In this document: positions 1 to 10,258 of the stretch, one piece after another
Layout of the letters: every line of letters starts with the position of its first letter
Position numbering within the stretch: the first letter of the stretch is position 1
Source of the DNA: Acidobacteriota bacterium
GTDB lineage: Bacteria; Acidobacteriota; Thermoanaerobaculia; Gp7-AA8
DNA length: 64,000 nucleotides
NCBI GenBank assembly: GCA_021325515.1
Contig: JAJPHC010000002.1
Span: 62,001 to 126,000 of the forward strand
Direction: 5' to 3'
Position numbers and translations under genes: made by a program
Notes under the pieces: generated by a model
The model's input: only the letters and a program-made list of their open reading frames with translations
Databases searched by the model: none
What the model was told of the DNA's origin: nothing

Positions 1-1
1 T

Positions 2-1342
2 CCTGCGACGGCACAGAACACGGATATCGAATCTCTCTCCGGTCTTCAGTTCAACTTCGGGAACCCCGGCGCACGTTCGCTCGGCATGGGGGGCGCGTTC
101 ATCGGTCTGGCCGATGATGCGTCGGCGGCCGAAGCGAATCCCGCGGGCCTGACGATTCTCCGCAAACCGGAGATTTCGATCGAAGGCCGCAATTACCTCG
201 AACAGCAGTTGCTCACGACGAGCGGCACGTTCCCCGACGTACAGCGCACGGCATTCACGCATTACAGCGACCGCGTGCAGTTCGCGTTTGCCAGCGTGGT
301 CATGCCGCTGCCGCACAACTTCACGATCGGCGCTTACTTCCACGAGCCGCTGCGCAATTCGGGGGCGGGTCAGGTCGTCCCAGTGCGCGATCCGTTCACC
401 GGCCAGTTGAAGACGAACGTTCCGAACTTCTATCTGCCGTCGAGTGGTGGTAATCCGATCAGCAAGGCGGAATGCGATTCACTGCGCAACTCGACGAAGA
501 ATCCGTTCGCGTGTCTCGAGTATCGCGTCAACCCGTTCATCACCGCGCTCGACGTGAAGGAACAGACGTATGGTCTGGCGGGCGCGTGGCAGGTCGGCAA
601 GTTCTCGTTCGGCGCGACCGCGCGCTGGCAGAAGTTCGACGAAGGCGCGTTCACGTTCCGTTTCACGCAGGACTTCGATGTCGACAGCGTGTCGGTGCAG
701 GCGACCGCGAAAGCGAACGGCGCCGATGTCGCGATCAAGTCGCAGCATGACCTGACGTTCGGCGCCGGCATGAAGTGGGCGCCCAGCGACAAGTTCAGCC
801 TCGGCGCCGTCTACAAGAAGGGTGCGACGTTCGATACGCCGACCTTCATCGCCAACGGTCAGACCGGCTTCGACTTCGTGAAGCTCGCCGACACGACGTT
901 CCACATTCCCGATGTCGCCGGCATCGGCGTTTCAGTCCGTCCGATTCCTGTGCTGACCATCAATGCGGATGCGGTGCATGTGACGTACTCCAACCTCACC
1001 GACAACTTCGTCTCCACCGCGACGGGCATTCAGGATGCGAGCGGCTATCAGGCGAAGGACGTCACCGAACTGCACCTCGGCGGCGAATACTTCTTCCCGA
1101 CGAAGGTCCCGTTCGCACTGCGCGCCGGTGTCTGGCGCGATCCCGCGCATTCGATCGAATGGCGCGGACCGATCAATCAATTCGAAGGAGTCGCCGCGGC
1201 GCTGCTCTATCCGAAGGGCGAATCGCAGATGCACTATTCGGTCGGCGCCGGCGTGGCGTGGCCCAGGTTCCAGATCGACGCCGCATACGACTCCTCGAAG
1301 CACTACAAGGTCGGGTCGCTCTCGGTGGTCACGAGGTTCTGA
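2..1342 (+). CDS. OMPP1/FadL/TodX-like outer-membrane protein, 5'-truncated by window edge
   Basis: The reading frame is open from base 2, so the start codon and signal peptide lie upstream; the ORF-track start at 86 is internal. The visible N-terminus has the family hallmark GARSLGMGGAF followed by ADDASAAEANPAGL. In FadL-type barrels this segment forms the N-terminal hatch and the conserved NPA motif. The rest alternates polar and hydrophobic residues as in beta strands and ends in VVTRF, a C-terminal phenylalanine expected of a BAM-inserted barrel. Family members take up long-chain fatty acids or aromatic hydrocarbons across the outer membrane. The neighbouring ring-cleavage genes make an aromatic or hydrophobic substrate plausible, but that is inference. 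Confidence 0.8.
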   Translation, partial: PATAQNTDIESLSGLQFNFGNPGARSLGMGGAFIGLADDASAAEANPAGLTILRKPEISIEGRNYLEQQLLTTSGTFPDVQRTAFTHYSDRVQFAFASVVMPLPHNFTIGAYFHEPLRNSGAGQVVPVRDPFTGQLKTNVPNFYLPSSGGNPISKAECDSLRNSTKNPFACLEYRVNPFITALDVKEQTYGLAGAWQVGKFSFGATARWQKFDEGAFTFRFTQDFDVDSVSVQATAKANGADVAIKSQHDLTFGAGMKWAPSDKFSLGAVYKKGATFDTPTFIANGQTGFDFVKLADTTFHIPDVAGIGVSVRPIPVLTINADAVHVTYSNLTDNFVSTATGIQDASGYQAKDVTELHLGGEYFFPTKVPFALRAGVWRDPAHSIEWRGPINQFEGVAAALLYPKGESQMHYSVGAGVAWPRFQIDAAYDSSKHYKVGSLSVVTRF

Positions 1343-1427
1343 AAACGCGAGGCGCGAGTCGCGAGTCGCGGGGCGCGGAAGAACCCGTCCCATGCGCCCC
1401 GCGCCCAGCGCCTCGCGCCCTGAAAAC
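1343..1427. repeat. ORF-less inverted pair of GC-rich heptamer arrays
   Basis: Left arm (about 1347-1377) is built of GCGAGTC/GCGGGGC-like 7-mers. Right arm (about 1394-1420) is built of GCGCCCC/GCGCCCA-like 7-mers in the opposite sense, around a short spacer containing CCCGTCCCAT. TGAAAAC occurs at both outer edges (1340-1346 and 1421-1427), as a target duplication would. The right arm resembles the right arm of the four-helix-bundle cassette at 3008-3054. It separates the FadL-like gene from the flavoprotein gene. Confidence 0.7.
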
Positions 1428-2621
1428 ATGGAATACGACATCTTTTTTTCCATCTGCCAGACGGAGGTACATGGGTACCTCCCGTCTGAGCGGGTGATGC
1501 TCGAGAACTTCTTCGAGCAGGTGGAGCTCGCGGACGAGCTCGGATTTGGCACTGCCTGGGTCGCCGAGTCGCATTTGTCGACCGAAGTGCAGAAGACGAA
1601 TCCGGGAGCGGTGATCCCGCATTTCACGGGCGAGATCGGTCTCAACACCGACATCCTTCAGCTTGCGCATCGCGTGTTCGGGCGGACGAAACGGCTCGGC
1701 GTCGGGTCAGCGATTCTGAATATTCTCTGCAACGGCGGGCCGATCGCGCACGCGGAGCGGATCAAGACCTTTCTCGCGCTGCACGGCCTCGATCCGAAGG
1801 AGTCGCGCACGCTGACGATCGGCTTCGCGTCGGGACGATTTCCGTTCATCAACGTGCCGTACGGGATCGTGCCGCGGAATCCCGTCGAAGCCGCGGCGTG
1901 GCCTATCGTGAAGAACAAGATCTTCGAGGAGGCGACGGAGATCTTCCTCCGCCTGCTGAAAGGGGAGACGCTGAACTCCGGAATGATCGGGACGCGCACG
2001 TTGAAGCGCTCCGATTTCCGCAGCGACGCCGACTGGCAGCGGGTGCAGGATGCAGTTGGTCAATACGTTGACGAAGTGCCTCTCGAGCCGCGCTGGCGCT
2101 TCCCGAACCTGAAGATCGTCCCGCAGGAATCGCGGATGGACCTGCTGCGGCTCTCGATCGGATCCCACGATCCGGCGACGCAGCTCTTCGCCAATACGAT
2201 CATGCCGGTCGGCGTCTTCAATCTGTCGATCACGCCGGGAGACGAGATCGAGAAGACGAATGAGCGGATGCTCACCGCGTATCACGCAGATGGCGGCGGG
2301 TGGCATCGCCGTCTGATGCCGCGCACCGTCCTCGTGTTCATCAACGACGACGCGCAGAAGGCGAAAGAAGAAGCGCACGACGCGCTGTCGAACTATTGGA
2401 AGGCGCTCGAAGGAACGCTGGACCAAGCGAAGGTGCAGCGTGCGACCAACAACGCGCTGGTCGGCGATGCGCCGGCGATCATCGAGCAGATGAAGCAGCG
2501 ATTCCATCCCGAGGACCGGCTGATGTTGTGGTTCGATTTCAACAATCACGACTCGAAGCGGGTGATGAAGAACATGCGCGATTTCATGACCGCCGCCGCT
2601 GCCTTGGGCGCCGGGCGCTAG
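1428..2621 (+). CDS. LLM-class (luciferase-like) flavin-dependent monooxygenase
   Basis: 397 aa from ATG 1428; the longer ORF-track start at 1035 runs antisense-like through the FadL gene and is rejected. The N-terminal half has the bacterial luciferase-like TIM-barrel pattern (EQVELADELGFGTAWVAESH, then LGVGSAILN), which binds reduced FMN/F420-type flavin. The family oxidises or hydroxylates small organic substrates. As the first gene of a co-oriented cluster with aminophenol ring-cleavage enzymes, it could hydroxylate an aromatic precursor such as anthranilate; this is inference. Its last residues and TAG stop (2619-2621) lie inside the left arm of the following repeat cassette, so the original C-terminus may have been altered by the insertion. 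Confidence 0.82.
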   Translation: MEYDIFFSICQTEVHGYLPSERVMLENFFEQVELADELGFGTAWVAESHLSTEVQKTNPGAVIPHFTGEIGLNTDILQLAHRVFGRTKRLGVGSAILNILCNGGPIAHAERIKTFLALHGLDPKESRTLTIGFASGRFPFINVPYGIVPRNPVEAAAWPIVKNKIFEEATEIFLRLLKGETLNSGMIGTRTLKRSDFRSDADWQRVQDAVGQYVDEVPLEPRWRFPNLKIVPQESRMDLLRLSIGSHDPATQLFANTIMPVGVFNLSITPGDEIEKTNERMLTAYHADGGGWHRRLMPRTVLVFINDDAQKAKEEAHDALSNYWKALEGTLDQAKVQRATNNALVGDAPAIIEQMKQRFHPEDRLMLWFDFNNHDSKRVMKNMRDFMTAAAALGAGR

Positions 2622-3054
2622 GCGCTGGGCGCATGGGACATGACGCGCGCAGAACGATTCGAGGACCTCATCGCCTGGCAACTGGCGCGCGAACTGACAA
2701 GGGATGTCTATGACGTTACCCGGTCACGTGAATTCGGTCGGGATTGGGCCCTCGCCTCGCAGATGCAGCGAGCAGCAGTATCGATCATGGCAAACCTTGC
2801 CGAAGGTTTCGATCGAGAAGGCTCTACCGAGTTCCACCGGTTTGTGACCATTGCGCGGGCGTCCTGCTCTGAACTGAAATCTCACATGTATGTCGCGCTC
2901 GATGCAGGTCATATTTCGCAGAGCGATTTCGAGCGAATGCGAATCGCAGTCGATGAAGTCGGCCGGAAGCTAGGGGCACTTCGTCGAAGTTTGAAGAAGG
3001 ACTAACAGTCCCATGCGCCCAGCGCCCAGCGCCCAGCGCCCAGCGCCTCGTGCC
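2604..3054 (+). mobile_element. Four-helix-bundle cassette 1, bounded by inverted heptamer arrays
   Basis: Left arm 2604-2639 is a tandem array of GGGCGCT-like 7-mers ending in GCATGGGAC. Right arm 3008-3054 is the same array reversed (GCGCCCA repeated four times after GTCCCAT). The innermost 19 bp are a perfect inverted match (2621-2639 with 3008-3026), and about 31 of 33 match when extended. The enclosed segment is almost exactly one S23-type gene. TGCC flanks both outer edges (2600-2603, 3051-3054), a weak candidate target duplication. Confidence 0.65.
2640..3005 (+). CDS. S23-type four-helix-bundle protein (23S rRNA IVS protein family)
   Basis: 121 aa. It shows the full family pattern: FEDLIAWQLARELTRDVYDVT (helix 1), QMQRAAVSIMANLAEGF (helix 2 with the signature ANLAEGF), FHRFVTIARASCSELKSHMYVALDAG (helix 3) and a basic C-terminal helix ending RRSLKKD. 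Family members occur in intervening sequences of 23S rRNA and as Avd accessory proteins of diversity-generating retroelements, and many are orphans of unknown function that may bind nucleic acid. The ATG follows directly on the left repeat arm with no ribosome-binding site visible, so the repeat and gene look like one unit. It is inserted between the flavoprotein and asparaginase-like genes. Confidence 0.85.
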   Translation: MTRAERFEDLIAWQLARELTRDVYDVTRSREFGRDWALASQMQRAAVSIMANLAEGFDREGSTEFHRFVTIARASCSELKSHMYVALDAGHISQSDFERMRIAVDEVGRKLGALRRSLKKD

Positions 3055-3102
3055 ACTGGCGCCGCCATCGCACTCCACGCGTAACGTTAGAATTGAGAAA
3101 GA

Positions 3103-4164
3103 ATGTTCGACGAGTCCGCTGCTCCTAACTTCGCGCGCCCGATGCCCAACTGGCAGCCGCTCGTCGAATACCGGCGCAACGGCGTCGCGGAGAACACGGT
3201 GCATGGCGCGGTCTCCTGGGTGTCGGGCCGCAACGTCATCTACTCCTTCGGCGGCAACGTCGAGGTCTACGGACGCTCGATGGTCAAGCCGATCATGATG
3301 AAGGTCTTCGCGCGCGATTTCGCGCGTGAGCTCACCGGCGAGCAGCAGGCGATCTCCGTCGCATCGCACAACGGCGATACGGAGCATGTGCGCGTCGCCC
3401 GCTCGATTCTGCGCGAATCCGAATGGGGTCTGATGCAGGCGCCCCACGACGTCCCGCTCGTGCAGTTCGGCCGTCAGGTGCGCAGACCTCGCCGCTGGTA
3501 TCACTGCTGTTCCGGCGAGCACGCTGCGATCCTGCGTGGCTGCCGCGTGCGCGGCTGGTCGCGCGTCGGCTACGTCTGGCCCCACCATCCATTCTTTCGG
3601 GAATACCTCGGCTACATCCGCGGCGTGCTGGGGCCGGATTGGAAGATGGGAACGATCGCCAAGGATGGCTGCGGCCTGCCGACGGTCTCGATGACCGTCA
3701 CCGATCTCGCGCGCCTGTTTGCCAATCTCGTCACCGAGCGGCAGCAGGATTGGATCTGGGACTCGATGGTCGCGCATCCCGATCTCATCGGCGGTTTCAA
3801 CCGGCTCGACTCGACGATCCTCAAAGCGTGTCACGGCCGCGTCATCGCGAAGGAGGGAGCTGATGGATTGCTCGGCCTCGCGATCGAGCATCCCGAGTTT
3901 CCTGACGGTCTCGGCGTCGTCGTGAAGATCGCGCACGGCTGGAATCCGCAGGCCACCTGGTACATCGCCCGTTACATCCTCGGCGTGCTCGGCTTCGAGT
4001 TCCGCAATCCTTACAAGCTGCGAAGGCAGAAGGCGTTCATCGTCCCCGAGGTGATTCCGCCAGAGTTGCGCGAGCGGATGGCGGCCATCGTGCCGTGGGA
4101 TTCGTGGGATCCCGACATCGATCGCTGGGAGTTCGATCCGGAGGAATTCCTTGCAGCTCGGTAA
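3103..4164 (+). CDS. Asparaginase (Rhizobium etli AnsA / asparaginase II family)
   Basis: 353 aa, usual length for this Ntn-unrelated asparaginase family. Motifs visible: GRSMVKPIMM, SHNGDTEHV, CCSGEHAAILRG and KDGCGLPTVSM; the SGxH and DGCG segments are the conserved active-site and metal-binding regions of the R. etli-type enzyme. Characterised members hydrolyse L-asparagine to aspartate and ammonia. Here the gene overlaps the next one by 14 bp and sits in an aminophenol/kynurenine-type catabolic cluster. A cluster-specific amide or amine substrate is therefore possible. The family call is firm and the substrate is open. Confidence 0.85.
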   Translation: MFDESAAPNFARPMPNWQPLVEYRRNGVAENTVHGAVSWVSGRNVIYSFGGNVEVYGRSMVKPIMMKVFARDFARELTGEQQAISVASHNGDTEHVRVARSILRESEWGLMQAPHDVPLVQFGRQVRRPRRWYHCCSGEHAAILRGCRVRGWSRVGYVWPHHPFFREYLGYIRGVLGPDWKMGTIAKDGCGLPTVSMTVTDLARLFANLVTERQQDWIWDSMVAHPDLIGGFNRLDSTILKACHGRVIAKEGADGLLGLAIEHPEFPDGLGVVVKIAHGWNPQATWYIARYILGVLGFEFRNPYKLRRQKAFIVPEVIPPELRERMAAIVPWDSWDPDIDRWEFDPEEFLAAR

Positions 4165-5571
4165 CTTCATCGGCGGTAAGTTTTGTCCACCGCATTCCGG
4201 CGCCTACATCGATGACCTCAATCCGGCGACGGAAGAAGTCATCGTCCGGATCCCCGACAGCGATGGTCAAGATGTTGACGACGCTGTCGCTGCGGCGAAA
4301 GCCGCGTTTCCGGCGTGGTCGCGGACACCGGCCGCGGAGCGGAGCCGGCTGCTGCTCAAGCTTGCCGATCTCATCGAGCAGAATCTCGAGGAGCTCGCGC
4401 AACTGGAGTCTCGCGACAACGGGAAGACGATCTCGCTCGCGCGGCGGCTCGACATTCCGCGCGCCGTCGCGAATTTTCGCTTCTTCGGAACCGCGATCCT
4501 GCATCACGGCAGCGAAGCGCATCCGATGGACGGCGTTGCGCTCAACTACACGCTGCGCCAGCCGCTCGGCGTGGCGGGCCTCATCTCGCCGTGGAATCTG
4601 CCGCTCTACCTCCTCTCGTGGAAGATCGCGCCGGCGGTTGCCAGCGGGAACACCTGTGTCGCGAAGCCGAGCGAGCTCACGCCGTTGACGGCGAACCGTC
4701 TGGCCGAACTGTCGCTCGAAGCGGGGATTCCGGCCGGAGTGATCAACATCGTGCACGGCTACGGCGCGAAGGCCGGCCGCGCGCTCACTGTGCACGACGA
4801 CGTGCCGGTGATCTCTTTCACGGGAGGCACCGTCACGGGCGCCGCGGTGGCGACGAATGCCTCGCCGCGATTCAAGAAGATCTCGCTGGAGCTCGGCGGA
4901 AAAAATCCGAACGTGATCTTCGCCGATGCCGATCTCGACGACGCGGTCGCGACGACGATTCGCTCCAGCTTCTGGAATCAGGGCGAGATCTGTCTCTGCG
5001 GCTCGCGCATCTTCGTCGAGCGCGCCAGATACGACGAGTTCCTCGAGCGCTTCATCGCTGCCACGAAGAAGCTGAAGATCGGCGATCCGCTCGACGAGAC
5101 AAGCGATGTCGGCGCGCTGATCAGCGCCGATCATCTGAGGAAAGTCACCGGCTACATCGAGCTCGCGAAACGGGAAGGCGGGTCTGTCGTCTGCGGCGGG
5201 AATCGCGTCGACCGCCGCGGCTACTTCGTCGAGCCGGCGATCATCACCGGGCTCGGCGTGAATTGCCGCGTGCTGCAGGAAGAGATCTTCGGGCCGGTCG
5301 TGACGGTGACTCCGTTCGACGGCGAGGAAGAGGCGATCGCGTTTGCGAACTCCACGCGCTATGGGCTGGCGGCGACGGTGTGGACGCGCGATCTGCAGCG
5401 CGCCCACCGTGTCGCTGCCGCCATCGACAGCGGCACGGTCTGGATCAACTGCTGGCTGCTGCGCGATCTGCGCGTCCCCTTCGGCGGCATGCGCGAGAGC
5501 GGCGTCGGCCGCGAAGGCGGCTTCGAGTCCCTCGAGTTCTTCACCGAGACGAAAAACATCTGCGTAAAGCT

Positions 5572-5575
<4 letters not shown>
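4151..5575 (+). CDS. amnC: ALDH8-type aldehyde dehydrogenase, probable 2-aminomuconic 6-semialdehyde dehydrogenase
   Basis: 474 aa from TTG 4151, with GAGGAA four bases upstream and a 14-bp overlap with the asparaginase gene. NAD(P)-ALDH hallmarks are present: SPWNLPLY, SFTGGTVTG, LELGGKNP (general-base Glu) and NQGEICLCGSRIFV (catalytic Cys about residue 281). The CLC double-cysteine context is the one found in ALDH8A1 and bacterial 2-aminomuconic semialdehyde dehydrogenases, which oxidise the ring-cleavage semialdehyde to 2-aminomuconate using NAD. The AmnB-like dioxygenase and RidA-like deaminase downstream support this substrate. The TAG stop forms part of the GTAG head of the next REP repeat. 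Confidence 0.85.
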
Positions 5576-7615
<2,040 letters not shown>

Positions 7616-7630
7616 GGCCCCCAAGGCAAA

Positions 7631-8992
7631 ATGATCCAAAAAGCGTTTATCGTGCCGGGCCAACCCCACCCGCTACTCGCTCCGGACCGCAACGCCGGCT
7701 GGATGCGGCTTCGCCAGGCGTACGAAGCGGTTGGCCGCGAGATCGAGCGCTCCGGCGCGGAGCTGATGCTCGTCTACTCGACGCAGTGGTTCTCGGTCAT
7801 CGGCCACCTGTTTCAGGTCGATCCCAAACCGTCGTGGACGCTCGTCGATCCGAACTGGTACGAGTTCGGCGAGATCCCTTACGAGTTCCGCATCGATCCG
7901 AAGTTCGGCGAGCTGTATGCGCGGCTTTGCAAGGAGCACGGCATGCAGGCTGCGACGGTGAACTATCGCGGGTTTCCAATCGACACCGGCACGGTCGTCG
8001 CGCTGAAACTGCTCAATCCGAACAACGCGATCCCGGCGAGCATCGTCTCCTGCAACATCTACGCGGAGCGTGAAGAGACTCGTGCTCTCGGCTTCGCGGG
8101 GCGCGCGGCGATCGACCGTTACGGGAAGAAGACGATCGTCGTCGTCGTGACGAATCTCTCCAACCGGTACGAAGTCGCGGAGATCGATCCGGCGAACGAC
8201 CGCATCTCGTCGCAGAAAGATGACGAGTGGAACCGCAAGATCCTCGAGATGCTCGGCGAAGGCCGCCTCGAGGATGTCGCGCAGGTCGCGCGCGAGTTCG
8301 GCCGCGAAGCGAATGCCGACATGGGCTTCAAGGCGATCTGGTGGCTCGGTGCCGTGATGGGTGAGCACAATCGCTACGACGGCAAGGTGTGGGAGTACGC
8401 TCCGGTGTGGGGCACGGGCAACGCGATCGCCGAGCTGACGCCGAACGATCGAAAGGAAATCGAGTTCGAAAAGGAATTCGACGAAGGTCCCATCCCGAAC
8501 TTCGAAGACCTCGGCACCGGCCTCGAGACGCACAACGTACTCGCCGAAAGCCCGCGCACCCACACGCAAAGTGAAATGTCCGAGCAGGACGACATCGGCG
8601 GCCCGCCGCCCGAAGCGCACAACGTCGTCATTACGCCGAAGGCAGCGAAGCCGGTCGGTCCTTATCCCCATGCGCGGCGCGTCGGAGACCTGCTGTTTCT
8701 CTCCGGCATCGGTCCGCGCCGCGCGGGAACGAACGAGATCCCCGAAGGGATCGAAGCGCAGACGCGCTCGGTGGTCGACAACCTCCGCGCGATCCTCGAG
8801 GAAGCAGGGAGCTCGCTCGACAAGATCCTCGACGTGACGGTCTACCTCACCGACATGAAGCGCGACTTCAACACATTCAACAAGGTGTATGCCGAGTACT
8901 TCGGCGCGATTCAGCCGACGCGTACGACCGTCGGCGTTGATTCGCTGCCGACTCCGATTTCCGTCGAGATGAAAGTGATCGCCGCGATATGA
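7631..8992 (+). CDS. AmnA-like dioxygenase subunit fused to RidA/2-aminomuconate deaminase domain
   Basis: 453 aa. Residues about 1-290 are a LigB-superfamily domain like the alpha subunit of 2-aminophenol 1,6-dioxygenase (FIVPGQPHPLLAP, LMLVYSTQWFSVIGH). The second histidine region reads YSTQW where AmnB has HSPHW, so this half should be non-catalytic, as known for AmnA. After a polar linker, residues about 330-453 form a YjgF/RidA/UK114 domain (VGPYPHARRVGDLLFLSGI, VVDNLRAILEEAGSSLDKI, TRTTVGVDSLP, VEMKVIAAI). 2-Aminomuconate deaminase (AmnD) belongs to this family. An in-frame ATG at 8576 could also yield the deaminase alone. Confidence 0.82.
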   Translation: MIQKAFIVPGQPHPLLAPDRNAGWMRLRQAYEAVGREIERSGAELMLVYSTQWFSVIGHLFQVDPKPSWTLVDPNWYEFGEIPYEFRIDPKFGELYARLCKEHGMQAATVNYRGFPIDTGTVVALKLLNPNNAIPASIVSCNIYAEREETRALGFAGRAAIDRYGKKTIVVVVTNLSNRYEVAEIDPANDRISSQKDDEWNRKILEMLGEGRLEDVAQVAREFGREANADMGFKAIWWLGAVMGEHNRYDGKVWEYAPVWGTGNAIAELTPNDRKEIEFEKEFDEGPIPNFEDLGTGLETHNVLAESPRTHTQSEMSEQDDIGGPPPEAHNVVITPKAAKPVGPYPHARRVGDLLFLSGIGPRRAGTNEIPEGIEAQTRSVVDNLRAILEEAGSSLDKILDVTVYLTDMKRDFNTFNKVYAEYFGAIQPTRTTVGVDSLPTPISVEMKVIAAI

Positions 8993-9570
8993 AGACGCTT
9001 CTCGCAGCCGTGACAGCAGCACTGCTCGCCGCATGCGCGAGCACTCCTTCCGGTTCTCCCGCAGAGCGCATCGCCGCGGCAGAGAAAGAGCTGCTCGCTG
9101 CGAAGCAGGTCACGCTCCGGTTCTCGACGCGGACCACAGGCGCCGTCGAGTCGCATTTCAGCGGTGCGATGAACGTGTTGCAGGGCAACATCGCATCGAT
9201 CGACGCCGACGGCGAGATGGCGAAGAAGAGCGCCACGATCCGCTACAGCGCGAACGGCAAGCCGGCGCACGTGAGCGATGCGCTCGTCATCACGCTCGTA
9301 CGGATGGGGCTTACTCACGATCTCTACGAGCTCTCGAACGGACAACCGCCTTCGTTCATCGAGAGCGGCGCGGAACAAAGCCTGAAGCTGTCGCAAGTGC
9401 AGTGGGACGCGAAGGAGAAGAAGTTCACCTATCACCTCGTCGTCGAAGGTGCAGACGCGGGTGAAGGGGAGCTCTGGGTGGGGCGGCACGACTATCCGGT
9501 GCGGCGCAAGCTGACCGTACACTTTCCCAACGGCGACATGAAAGTCGATGAACGTTACGAATGGCGCTGA
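8989..9570 (+). CDS. Lipoprotein of unknown function
   Basis: 193 aa. MKTLLAAVTAALLAAC is a signal peptide with an LAAC lipobox, so a lipid-anchored envelope protein is expected. The mature part begins with a charged helix (AERIAAAEKELLAAKQ) and continues as a beta-rich domain (TLRFSTRTTGAVESHFSG through VGRHDYPVRRKLTVHFPNGDMKVDERYEW). The pattern resembles outer-membrane lipoprotein carrier or sorting-type folds, but I recognise no named family. It overlaps the upstream fusion gene by ATGA and the downstream cyclase gene by 10 bp, so it is cotranscribed with the catabolic genes. Its role there is unknown. Confidence 0.7.
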   Translation: MKTLLAAVTAALLAACASTPSGSPAERIAAAEKELLAAKQVTLRFSTRTTGAVESHFSGAMNVLQGNIASIDADGEMAKKSATIRYSANGKPAHVSDALVITLVRMGLTHDLYELSNGQPPSFIESGAEQSLKLSQVQWDAKEKKFTYHLVVEGADAGEGELWVGRHDYPVRRKLTVHFPNGDMKVDERYEWR

Positions 9571-10184
9571 TCGACATCTCGCCGGCGATTGATGCCGGCA
9601 TCGGCGTCTGGCCCGGTGATACGCCGTATGTGAAAACCACGAATCTCGAGATCGCGGCCGGCGCGAACATCACGCTGTCGGATATCAGGACGACCGTGCA
9701 CGTCGGCGCTCACACGGATGCGCCGAATCACTACATCGCGCATGGACAGGACGTCGCCTCCCGCAGCCTCGATTACTACCTCGGCCGCTGCAACGTCATT
9801 CACGTTTTCGTCGAGCGGGGCAAGCGCATCATGCCTGCGGATCTTGCCGGAAAGCAGATCACCGCGGCGCGCGTCCTGCTGCAGACGCTGACCTTTCCCG
9901 ATCATCGCAACTGGAACACGGACTTCGCGAGCCTCTCACCGGAGATCGTCGAATTTCTTCACAACCGCAACGTGATCACGATCGGCATCGATACTCCGTC
10001 GGTCGATCCGTTCGATTCGAAGGCGCTGGAGGCGCATCACGCGTTCGCGCAGCACGACATGGCGGTGCTCGAGGGACTCCTGCTCGATGGTGTCGCGGAA
10101 GGGGAGTACGAGTTGATCGCGCTGCCGCTGCGGCTCGTCGGTGCGGATGCGAGTCCGGTGCGCGCCGTGCTGCGCACGCTGTAG
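9561..10184 (+). CDS. kynB: Cyclase-family metal hydrolase, probable kynurenine formamidase (KynB)
   Basis: 207 aa, the normal size for KynB. It starts MALIDISPAIDAGIGVWPGD, typical of the family, and contains the metal-binding signature HVGAHTDAPNHY (HxGxHxDxPxH), followed by later catalytic segments (IGIDTPSVDPFDS, HHAFAQHDMAVLEGL). KynB hydrolyses N-formylkynurenine to kynurenine and formate. In a cluster with aminophenol ring-cleavage and aminomuconate enzymes this points to tryptophan breakdown via an anthranilate or hydroxyanthranilate-type intermediate. Other cyclase-family amidases share the signature, so the substrate rests on context. Tryptophan dioxygenase and kynureninase are not in the window. 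Confidence 0.85.
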   Translation: MALIDISPAIDAGIGVWPGDTPYVKTTNLEIAAGANITLSDIRTTVHVGAHTDAPNHYIAHGQDVASRSLDYYLGRCNVIHVFVERGKRIMPADLAGKQITAARVLLQTLTFPDHRNWNTDFASLSPEIVEFLHNRNVITIGIDTPSVDPFDSKALEAHHAFAQHDMAVLEGLLLDGVAEGEYELIALPLRLVGADASPVRAVLRTL

Positions 10185-10258
10185 GTGTAGGTCAGGCGCC
10201 CCGCCTGTCCCCTCGGTCCTGTCCATAGGACGGACAGGCGAGGGCGCCTGTCCTACAC
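10185..10258. repeat. REPIN-like pair of GTAGG-headed hairpins
   Basis: Two inverted copies of a REP-like unit face each other. The left begins GTGTAGGTCAGGCG and folds as GGTCAGGCG/CGCCTGTCC. The right reads GGACAGGCG...CGCCTGTCCTACAC. The two ends match as inverted repeats apart from one substitution and a 1-nt indel. GTAG heads lie at 10187-10190 and CTAC at 10253-10256. The pair sits between convergent genes; the EAL gene takes its TAG stop from the CTAC end. It could act as a bidirectional terminator. Confidence 0.75.

Noticed and set aside
2640-3005. Four-helix-bundle gene as part of a 23S rRNA intervening sequence
   Set aside because: No rRNA sequence is present on either side; the gene lies between metabolic genes.
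8540-8640. Frameshift or stop-codon loss between amnA-like and ridA-like parts
   Set aside because: The frame is continuous with an ordinary polar linker and both domains are complete, so a true fusion is the simpler reading; raw reads could still test it.
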